A DNA stretch of 8,088 bases from a bacterium (lineage in GTDB: Bacteria > Planctomycetota > Phycisphaerae > Phycisphaerales > UBA1924). Both the position numbers and the translations under genes were made by a program. The DNA is taken from the NCBI GenBank assembly GCA_002401225.1, contig NVSM01000005.1, forward strand, positions 28,761 through 36,848, in the 5' to 3' direction. A model generated the notes under the pieces. The model had not been told where the DNA came from. It made no database searches and saw only the letters and a list, made by a program, of their open reading frames with translations. Shown piece by piece: positions 1 to 5,665 of this stretch. How positions within the stretch are numbered: position 1 is the stretch's first letter; every line of letters begins with the position of its first letter.

Positions 1-1
1 C

Positions 2-166
2 CGCCCACCACACTGGGGCGGCTACCACCTCCACGCCCACACCCTCGAACTCTGGTCCGCCGGCACCGGCCGAATCCATGACCGCGCCCGCTGGACTCGT
101 GACCTGAATATCAATGGCGATCAAGCAACCGTCGGCGATTGGTCATCGACTCGATTACAGCCCTAA
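2..166 (+). CDS. pdxH: Pyridoxamine 5'-phosphate oxidase, C-terminal fragment (gene enters from left edge)
   Basis: The frame starting at base 2 is open for 54 codons and ends at TAA 164-166; the rest of the gene lies off the window. The fragment reads RPPHWGGY, then LELWSAGTGRIHDRARW, and ends RLQP. This follows the PNPOx C-terminal dimerisation domain, which in E. coli has R-P-P-x-W-G-G, an I-E-F-W-Q-G block, the R-L-H-D-R substrate-binding segment and the ending RLAP. The R and H corresponding to the pyridoxal-phosphate-contacting Arg197 and His199 of E. coli are present (fragment residues 24 and 26). The enzyme uses FMN and O2 to oxidise pyridoxine or pyridoxamine phosphate to PLP in the cytoplasm. 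It converges on the minus-strand hydrolase/ATP-grasp gene with only 6 bases between the stops, and I see no terminator hairpin there. The family assignment is firm from motifs; the full domain structure cannot be seen. Confidence 0.88.
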   Translation, partial: RPPHWGGYHLHAHTLELWSAGTGRIHDRARWTRDLNINGDQATVGDWSSTRLQP

Positions 167-172
167 GCATGA

Positions 173-2677
173 TCAGGTAAACATCACGCGGACCAATGCG
201 CCGCGAAGTTTCTTCCAGGTCTCTTTATCAACCATTTCGCCGGTCTTGGTTTCGAGCCTCGCCGCCCCGAGCTGCTCGGCGTGGATCCAATACCCGCACA
301 ACATATCCCACGCCCAAAAGATCGAACGCTTGGGATCATACAGATTCGTAGGTTCACTCGTGAGCCCATTGAGCTCCACGATCCCGAACCCTTTGCCTTG
401 TGAGAGTTCTTCGAGCGAATCGCACCGCAGATCAAACCGTCCAATATCAAACCCGCGTCCTTGGTCATCAATAAACCGATCGACGATCTCGCCGATACGA
501 GCAGAGAGTTCGTCGGTGATTAGGTGTACGCCATCGGTAAACATCGCACCTTGTGAATGATTCCCCGCGATGCCCAGTGCAATCTCTTCGCCGACATCGG
601 GCACCATGTTGAGATGATCGCTCATCCGCGTCATAAACATTCGGCTCTGCGCCCGATACCGCTTGTTCCCAAGGATCAATCGCCGAATCGACTGTTTTCC
701 ATCACCGACAACAACCGGAAAATGCTTGATCGTGATCGCATAGATAAACCCAGACGGCCCGTTATAGTTTGAATCGGTGATCGACTCCGTATGGCGAACC
801 CACAGCACCCCGACCTCCATGTCTCCAGCGTGTCGTTGTTGAATCACAAACGCCTCGTCGCTCTCGGTGCAATACGCAATGAGTTCTGATTCAGATCGAA
901 CCATCTCCACTGCCCGCCCGCGTTCGCCCTGGTCAGGCTTGCAGAACACCGGGTATCCGCCGAGCCGATCATCGGTATTGAGTGCGTCGACGGCTTGATC
1001 AACGCGACATTTGTTCGTGCCCTCTTCGATCAACACGCAATGCAAAATCGCTTGATCATCAACTGTACCATCACCGAGTTTGTGATTGATATCCATCTTC
1101 GATTCGCACATGATCCCCGCGTCGTGTGCGTAGCCAGGATTCACCGAAGTAAGCTCGATCAACCAACGCCGAGCGATCATCCGCTTGACACCCCACCAGA
1201 GCATCGGCAGGTACACCAACCCCGTCACCCAATATTCATGATTCGTGATCCGGTTGAACTCGCCCTTGAGCCGTTGTCGTCCTTCCCATGTGACGACCAG
1301 CCTCATCGCAGAGAGCACGCCAAGGAACACCAAGAACCCGACAGCAAAACCGATGATTCCATATCGTTCTGTAAGTGAAACAGTGATCCCGCCACCGGGC
1401 AACCCAACGATGAACACGCCCAGCACATACGCTGTGCCCCGCACCCACCCAAGCAGATAGAACGGGCGATCGATCCGATGCGCCCCGCAGAACAACCACC
1501 AGCCTCGCCCAACCATCATCCCCAAGATCGCGACGCCAAAGTCCACACTCATCATCGCCGCGAACAACATCACGATCGCAAGCCCAACAGTCGTGCAATA
1601 CCGTACAAGAATCACAACCGAAATCAACTGCACCCACCAAGGCACACTCTGAATCCAACCGGCAATCTTGTGCAGCAAACCATCAGCCCCATGTCGATCC
1701 GGCACCGGCGCAAGATTCAAATATCCAGTCTCGGGTGCTACGCCAGCCTCATCATGGCGATCAAAGAACGCGTTGAGATACCCGGCTGTCTCCGTCGCCT
1801 GCATGAACGGCAAGAAGTGCGACGCATCAAGCATCACCAGCTTTGAACTCGCCATCATCTCATGATGCAACTCCGCCCCCCAAGCCGGCACCAAAGGATC
1901 ATCCCGCCCATGCAAAATCATCACCGGCGTAACAATCGTCGGCATGATCTCTGTCAACTCTCGTTGATCTGAGTCCCAAAATGCTTGAAGCCAACCAGCC
2001 CGGGCTTTGAACGAACCAAGAAATCCAAAGTGAGGAATCGCTTCGGGGATCAAGCCCAAACCAAAATACCCAACGGCGTATTTCACATGCTCAAAGAAAT
2101 ACGATCCTGTGCCTTCAGTTTTTTGGGCACCAATGCCGGCCAAGAGTGTGAGCGATGCGATTCGATCAGGAAACTGATCCGCCATCTGCAACGCAACGCC
2201 GCCGCTCGACGACCAACCGACGACATGAACACGCTCGACATTCACTGAGTCAAGAAATGCAGCCATGTACCGCGATTGGGAGGCGTATGACAGATTTGGA
2301 GACCAGTCGCTCTGTCCAAAGCCCGGAAGATCGGGAGCGTACACGCTGCGATGATCCGCCGCGATCAATGGGCCAAGGTCTGAAAAATTTGATCCGCTAC
2401 CCGGTGAGCCGTGAAGCAAAAGTACCGGCATTTGTTCTGGATCAGAACTTGTGAGCCCCCAACGGGCATCTTGCACACGCACAACCCGATCGGGGATGGG
2501 ATGCCCGTTCCGATCAATTGCATCGAGAGGAGTATACAAATCGTGCATCTCGTTTAGCGAAGAAACATACGAGTTGGTGCCAAACTGCCATACATGCGAG
2601 GCAATCAGAAGTACGATGTAGAACACCATGCTTGCGAATAAGATCGCCTGCCGATTTGTACGAGTCTCATTTCGCAT
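173..2677 (-). CDS. Membrane-anchored alpha/beta hydrolase fused to a C-terminal ATP-grasp ligase domain
   Basis: The protein has 834 residues from ATG 2677. A TTG one codon earlier is possible, but ATG has AGGG five bases upstream. Residues about 11-29 form a hydrophobic anchor after a basic start (MRNETRTNR). Residues 55-310 are an alpha/beta hydrolase: an oxyanion HG at 89-90, a nucleophile elbow GWSSSGG with likely Ser156, HGRDDPLVP with likely acid Asp260, and SHF with His287. Residues about 345-463 are strongly hydrophobic, with three or four helices, followed by an aromatic EYW...YLPMLWW segment at 481-495. Residues about 530-825 resemble a carboxylate-amine type ATP-grasp: PVFCKP (Lys580), the loop QGERGR, VVGDGKQSI as in peptide-forming ligases, Asp749, and the metal-binding E-L-N at 768-770. 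Both catalytic centres therefore look intact. Substrates are unknown. The start overlaps the end of rlmN by 11 bp, suggesting coupled expression. Domain calls come from motifs; the joint function is not established. Confidence 0.85.
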   Translation of the reverse strand: MRNETRTNRQAILFASMVFYIVLLIASHVWQFGTNSYVSSLNEMHDLYTPLDAIDRNGHPIPDRVVRVQDARWGLTSSDPEQMPVLLLHGSPGSGSNFSDLGPLIAADHRSVYAPDLPGFGQSDWSPNLSYASQSRYMAAFLDSVNVERVHVVGWSSSGGVALQMADQFPDRIASLTLLAGIGAQKTEGTGSYFFEHVKYAVGYFGLGLIPEAIPHFGFLGSFKARAGWLQAFWDSDQRELTEIMPTIVTPVMILHGRDDPLVPAWGAELHHEMMASSKLVMLDASHFLPFMQATETAGYLNAFFDRHDEAGVAPETGYLNLAPVPDRHGADGLLHKIAGWIQSVPWWVQLISVVILVRYCTTVGLAIVMLFAAMMSVDFGVAILGMMVGRGWWLFCGAHRIDRPFYLLGWVRGTAYVLGVFIVGLPGGGITVSLTERYGIIGFAVGFLVFLGVLSAMRLVVTWEGRQRLKGEFNRITNHEYWVTGLVYLPMLWWGVKRMIARRWLIELTSVNPGYAHDAGIMCESKMDINHKLGDGTVDDQAILHCVLIEEGTNKCRVDQAVDALNTDDRLGGYPVFCKPDQGERGRAVEMVRSESELIAYCTESDEAFVIQQRHAGDMEVGVLWVRHTESITDSNYNGPSGFIYAITIKHFPVVVGDGKQSIRRLILGNKRYRAQSRMFMTRMSDHLNMVPDVGEEIALGIAGNHSQGAMFTDGVHLITDELSARIGEIVDRFIDDQGRGFDIGRFDLRCDSLEELSQGKGFGIVELNGLTSEPTNLYDPKRSIFWAWDMLCGYWIHAEQLGAARLETKTGEMVDKETWKKLRGALVRVMFT

Positions 2678-3830
2678 CAAGGCCCTGGTTGTTCGAGGTC
2701 ATCGGCACAAACTTCCGCTTGCGAATCTCCGCCGTCCCAAGCTGCCCGCACGCCGCCATCGAATCTCGTCCCTTCGTTCGCCTTCGATTCACAAACAACC
2801 CCAGCTTCATCAGCCGCGTCACAAACTGATCCGTCTGCTCCTCGGTCGGTGCAGGCCAAGGCGAATCTCGGCGTGGGTTATAGGGGATGATGTTCAATAA
2901 GCCGCCATGCCCTTTGCCTTTTTCTCGTGTCGGATCTTTCGAGAATGGTTGCATCCATGCCGCAAGTTCTATCGCATGTTCGTCTGCATCGTTCACGCCC
3001 GGAATAAGCACATACTCAATCATGATCTTCCGCCCGCCACGCACCTCACGAAGCTCAAGAAGAATGTCCTGGAGCGCCTGCATATTCCATTTTTTATTGA
3101 TCGGCATCAACTTCGATCGCACCTCGTCATTCGACGCATTGAGCGACAACGCCAAGCCCAAGCGTTTCCACCCGCGAACCTGCACAAGTTCCTTAATCCG
3201 CTCGAGCCCATCGACTCGCCCAACGGTCGAGATCGTGATCGAAGCCATCGGGATGTTCGCGCCGTTGTGATCTGTCAGGCATTCGATCGCCAGCAGCACC
3301 TCATCAAGATTATCCATAGGCTCACCCATACCCATAAACACAATGTTGTCGATGTGGACGCCTTCGATGAACTTCGCCGCCCACCATTGCGCGACGATCT
3401 CGGCTGCCGTCAGCGAACGGATCAATCCCATCTGTGCCGTCTCGCAGAAATCGCATCCCAATGCGCACCCAACCTGCGAAGAAACGCACAGCGTGTGCGT
3501 CTTGCGTTTCGATCGCCCGATCATCGGAATGATCACCGATTCGATATCATCGAAATCGATCCCTCGATCCGCGAGCCGATGCTCAGGGTTGGGCAGCCGC
3601 TGCACAAACTTGATCGTGATACCCTCGTCGCCCGGCTCCTCCTGACGAGTCACCACCGCGGGCATCTCGATCTTGGCAGGCAGCGATTCCATCTGCCCAT
3701 CGCAAAGAATCGCCTTGTACGCTTCCTTCGCCTTGCCCCGCCCAATCCCGACAGCGGTGCAGTGTTCCTGATACGCCGCCAGCGTGAGCCCCATCGGGGA
3801 GATCGGATTGATATCATCAGCGATTGTCAT
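2667..3830 (-). CDS. rlmN: Dual-specificity 23S rRNA (A2503-C2) / tRNA (A37-C2) methyltransferase, radical SAM
   Basis: The product has 387 residues from ATG 3830, near the family norm of about 350-390. Seen directly: TLCVSSQVGC, carrying the first catalytic Cys (115); the radical-SAM cluster C-x3-C-x2-C at 122, 126 and 129; the GMGEP SAM-binding motif at 167-171; SLNAS at 229; IIPYNP; and RRTKGRDSMAACGQL with the methyl-carrying second Cys (361). This arrangement is diagnostic of RlmN/Cfr; the AACGQL tail fits RlmN. The enzyme methylates C2 of adenine in the ribosomal peptidyl-transferase centre and in some tRNAs. An in-frame ATG at 3869 would add 13 residues, but it lies in the loop of the upstream gene's terminator, so I reject it. 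No Shine-Dalgarno sequence precedes 3830. The N-terminal accessory domain is divergent, and the stretch between ESVIIP and the first catalytic Cys is about five residues longer than I recall for E. coli. The 3' end overlaps the next gene. Confidence 0.93.
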   Translation of the reverse strand: MTIADDINPISPMGLTLAAYQEHCTAVGIGRGKAKEAYKAILCDGQMESLPAKIEMPAVVTRQEEPGDEGITIKFVQRLPNPEHRLADRGIDFDDIESVIIPMIGRSKRKTHTLCVSSQVGCALGCDFCETAQMGLIRSLTAAEIVAQWWAAKFIEGVHIDNIVFMGMGEPMDNLDEVLLAIECLTDHNGANIPMASITISTVGRVDGLERIKELVQVRGWKRLGLALSLNASNDEVRSKLMPINKKWNMQALQDILLELREVRGGRKIMIEYVLIPGVNDADEHAIELAAWMQPFSKDPTREKGKGHGGLLNIIPYNPRRDSPWPAPTEEQTDQFVTRLMKLGLFVNRRRTKGRDSMAACGQLGTAEIRKRKFVPMTSNNQGLDAK

Positions 3831-3845
3831 CGTCGAAGGATAGAC

Positions 3846-3879
3846 AAGAAAAAGCCCGCTGCGATACACAGCGGGCTTT
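3846..3879 (-). terminator. Intrinsic terminator downstream of the SPFH gene
   Basis: The arms 3851-3860 (AAAGCCCGCT) and 3870-3879 (AGCGGGCTTT) are a perfect 10-bp inverted repeat around a 9-base loop. Read on the minus strand, the stem runs into TTTTTCTTG, a proper U-tract, so it should stop transcripts of the SPFH gene, whose stop codon lies about 30 bases upstream. On the + strand the stem is followed by GAAAAG, with only the three T of the stem, so termination in that direction is less likely. It ends only about 15 bases before the rlmN start codon, so rlmN must have a promoter overlapping it, be leaderless, or rely on read-through. Confidence 0.85.
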
Positions 3880-3890
3880 GAAAAGTATCA

Positions 3891-3900
3891 TCTATATAGA
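3891..3900. repeat. 10-bp perfect palindrome TCTATATAGA
   Basis: This self-complementary decamer lies between the SPFH stop codon and its terminator hairpin. It could include a -10-like TATATA/TATAGA for a minus-strand promoter feeding rlmN, but such a transcript would then cross the terminator. A short AT-rich palindrome can arise by chance, so the functional claim is weak. Confidence 0.3.
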
Positions 3901-3909
3901 CTGATGCGA

Positions 3910-5526
3910 TTAGTTCTCGTCTTCAGCATCCTTGACCATCTGATCAAGCATGGTGCCGATCAGTGCGACGGTTTCGCCGCTGGATTTGCCATCGCTCGAA
4001 CCCGTCACCATCACGCGAGGCGTGATTTGGATCCGATGCTCACCGATCACACGCAGCACCTCGATCATCGCCGCGTTGGCAGCCCCGATTTGGTCCGCGA
4101 TCATCTTATATGCATTCGCCTGAGCCGTGGCTTCGATCTCGACCGACTCAGCCTGCGCCCTCGCTTCGATGATCCGCTTCTCTTTATCCTGCTCCGCGAT
4201 CTTCACCTCATACGAAGCCGTCGCGAGCCGTTTCTCTTCCTCAGCCTCTTGCAAGGTCTTAGAAAGTTCCTTCTGCTGAACCGCAGCCTTCTGTTGCTCT
4301 TGGAAAGTAACCTGCTCTTGCACCGCGATCTCTCGATCCCGTTGTGTGTTGAGCAGTTGGCCGAGGGTTTCTTCATTACCCACATCGCCGATCCGCACGC
4401 CGGTGATTGTCACGCCCATGCGTGCCATCTCCTTGGAGATCATCGCCAACGATTGCGATTCCTGGATCGAACGCTGATTCACATAATCTAACGCCTTTAC
4501 GCTCTCGGCGTTATTCCTAAAAATCGCACGAACAGTCGAGTTCAACTTGGCCAACAAAGGCTCGATCTCCGCGCCAAGCTTCGCCACCACAATCGGCGCG
4601 TTCTTAGGCTCAATCTTATATTCCACCCGCACATCGACCGGGAAGGTAAAACCATCGCTCGTCCGCACCGTGATCTCACGCTGCTCATTGGCGTTGGCTC
4701 GATTCCGAGCATTGCCCCCTTGTTCGATATACCCCTTTTCACCAGCGGTAAACCGAATAATTGTTTCGCGCGTCGAGATAATCGACACCGAATACGCCTT
4801 CGTATTCACAGGATACTTCCCCGGATGCAATGGCTCTGCCTGAATCCCCTTCTCCGATGCGCTCGCCAAGATCACAGGCTCATCATCGGGCGTGACCATC
4901 AAGCTCAGCGTCGGCGCATCACCAAAGTTGCTCTTGAGAACAGCAACAGTCGCCGGCGGCACCTCCGTCGCATCCACCATCTCTACGGCAAACAGCTCAG
5001 GATTCAATCGATACATCCCCGCGGTCAACACATTGGATTGCGGCCCCTTCCGCCCCTTACCAGCCGTCAAGAAGTGTTTCGGGTCTTCAATCATTCGTTT
5101 GAACTCGGCGTTGGTGACTTCCGGTGCGAATACCTGGCCCGCATCCAAAGGCAGCCCATCGAGAGATTCAACCAATCCGATCTTGTCGGCAGGAATGCTG
5201 ATCAATGGCTTCGTATCAATATCAAACAACACCGGCCAGTACCAAAGATGCCACCCCGGTGCCAAAACATCCGCCTGGATCCCCATCTCGTCATTGGTCG
5301 CCAAGATCTTCCCGGGCGCAAGAGCGGGCCCAAGCGCATTGCGCGTCACAATCCCAACCTGAGATGCATCAACATACCGGATCGATGAGAGCACAACGCC
5401 CACGATAAACACTGCTATCCCGAGCGAGATTAATGCGATCCGTGCTGACTTCTGAGGCACACGAAATGCGCTCGACACACACATGATCGCCACAATAATT
5501 CCTAACAACAACGCTGCGTTCGACAT
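3910..5526 (-). CDS. Flotillin-like SPFH/Band 7 domain membrane protein
   Basis: The protein has 538 residues from ATG 5526, chosen because AAGGAGG sits 4 bases upstream; the in-frame ATG at 5586 lies upstream of the likely -10 box. Two membrane helices are visible at about 4-21 and 30-49. Residues 50-260 are a beta-rich part with three related units of the form L-x-x-G-x-(Y/H)...(F/Y)-x-(V/I), starting near 88, 167 and 233. The SPFH/PHB core follows at roughly 255-385 (ITVRTSDGFTFPVDVRVEYKI, then GVTITGVRIGDVG). A long charged Gln/Glu/Lys/Ala-rich coiled coil covers about 395-475, and the tail TPRVMVTG continues to a short acidic C-terminus. SPFH proteins oligomerise into membrane rings or scaffolds that organise lipid domains or act on membrane proteases. 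No NfeD partner or protease is adjacent, so the specific role here is open. The gene appears to be a single-gene unit closed by the terminator at 3846-3879. Confidence 0.88.
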   Translation of the reverse strand: MSNAALLLGIIVAIMCVSSAFRVPQKSARIALISLGIAVFIVGVVLSSIRYVDASQVGIVTRNALGPALAPGKILATNDEMGIQADVLAPGWHLWYWPVLFDIDTKPLISIPADKIGLVESLDGLPLDAGQVFAPEVTNAEFKRMIEDPKHFLTAGKGRKGPQSNVLTAGMYRLNPELFAVEMVDATEVPPATVAVLKSNFGDAPTLSLMVTPDDEPVILASASEKGIQAEPLHPGKYPVNTKAYSVSIISTRETIIRFTAGEKGYIEQGGNARNRANANEQREITVRTSDGFTFPVDVRVEYKIEPKNAPIVVAKLGAEIEPLLAKLNSTVRAIFRNNAESVKALDYVNQRSIQESQSLAMISKEMARMGVTITGVRIGDVGNEETLGQLLNTQRDREIAVQEQVTFQEQQKAAVQQKELSKTLQEAEEEKRLATASYEVKIAEQDKEKRIIEARAQAESVEIEATAQANAYKMIADQIGAANAAMIEVLRVIGEHRIQITPRVMVTGSSDGKSSGETVALIGTMLDQMVKDAEDEN

Positions 5527-5530
5527 CCGT

Positions 5531-5537
5531 CCTCCTT
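5531..5537 (-). promoter_or_regulatory. Ribosome binding site AAGGAGG of the SPFH gene
   Basis: On the minus strand AAGGAGG precedes ATG 5526 with a 4-base spacer (ACGG counted from the last G pair). It is the only strong Shine-Dalgarno match found next to a start in this window and it decides the SPFH start, which also removes 20 non-conserved residues from the longer possible reading. Confidence 0.75.
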
Positions 5538-5540
5538 CAA

Positions 5541-5557
5541 TGAGACCATTTGTCTCA
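5541..5557. promoter_or_regulatory. Inverted repeat TGAGAC-n5-GTCTCA, candidate operator
   Basis: Two perfect 6-base arms (5541-5546 and 5552-5557) flank a 5-base centre. The element lies between the -10 box (5570-5575) and the ribosome binding site (5531-5537) of the SPFH gene, that is, in the early transcribed leader where a repressor would block initiation. It could equally form a small RNA hairpin. No regulator family is identified from the site alone. Confidence 0.4.
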
Positions 5558-5569
5558 AATGATACCGTT

Positions 5570-5575
5570 ATTATA
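5570..5575 (-). promoter_or_regulatory. -10 box TATAAT of the SPFH gene
   Basis: The minus strand reads CCTATAATAACGG, an exact TATAAT. Position fits a transcript starting about 5560-5565 with a leader of roughly 35-40 bases to the start codon. Seventeen bases upstream the hexamer is GTACGC, so there is no recognisable -35; an activator or an alternative sigma preference is possible. Confidence 0.5.
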
Positions 5576-5576
5576 G

Positions 5577-5591
5577 GACGGAACACCCGTC
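5577..5591. repeat. Short inverted repeat GACGG-n5-CCGTC upstream of the -10 box
   Basis: Five-base arms (5577-5581 and 5587-5591) around AACAC sit immediately upstream of the TATAAT box, in the -10/-35 spacer of the SPFH promoter. Arms this short occur often by chance; its interest is mainly that it and the repeat at 5541-5557 bracket the -10 box. Confidence 0.25.
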
Positions 5592-5665
5592 GGCGTACAT
5601 CCTACCCCCAGCGAGCTACCATCATCTTCACAATCCATTTTTTAGCCAACAGATAGAGCCAAACC

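Larger units (their letters stand above)
5527..5665. promoter_or_regulatory. Divergent control region between the SPFH gene and asnS
   Basis: These 139 bases separate two start codons pointing away from each other. The left half carries the SPFH signals (RBS, inverted repeat, TATAAT). The same AT-rich spot reads TATTAT (5569-5574) on the + strand and could serve asnS, although no convincing -35 precedes it. The right half (about 5592-5665) holds a T-run at 5637-5642 and no recognisable Shine-Dalgarno sequence before the asnS ATG. I see no T-box-like or other structured leader, and the space is too short for a full T-box. Confidence 0.5.

Noticed and set aside
114..560. Plus-strand open frame of 148 codons spanning the pdxH end and the fusion gene's 3' end
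   Set aside because: It is out of frame with pdxH and antisense to the ATP-grasp domain; Ser/Pro-rich shadow.
2678..2680. TTG one codon upstream of the fusion gene's ATG
   Set aside because: The adjacent ATG has AGGG at a suitable distance; an alternative start adds only one residue and has no support.
3867..3869. ATG at 3869 as a longer rlmN start (13 extra residues)
   Set aside because: It lies in the loop of the terminator hairpin 3851-3879, and the added residues are unlike RlmN N-termini; ATG 3830 is preferred.
2907..3881. Long + strand open frame opposite rlmN (324 codons)
   Set aside because: It is fully antisense to the well-supported rlmN; its protein is rich in Arg/His/Asp with no recognisable motif, typical of a shadow frame.
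4720..5388. Plus-strand open frame of 222 codons opposite the SPFH gene
   Set aside because: It is antisense to a clear SPFH coding region, with Arg/His-rich low-information translation.
5584..5586. ATG at 5586 as a longer SPFH start (20 extra residues)
   Set aside because: It is upstream of the TATAAT box and the inverted repeat, while ATG 5526 has an AAGGAGG site at proper distance and begins the first membrane helix.
5592..5665. T-box or amino-acid riboswitch leader for asnS
   Set aside because: The leader is under 100 bases, with no T-box TGGNACC-like sequence and no terminator/antiterminator pair.
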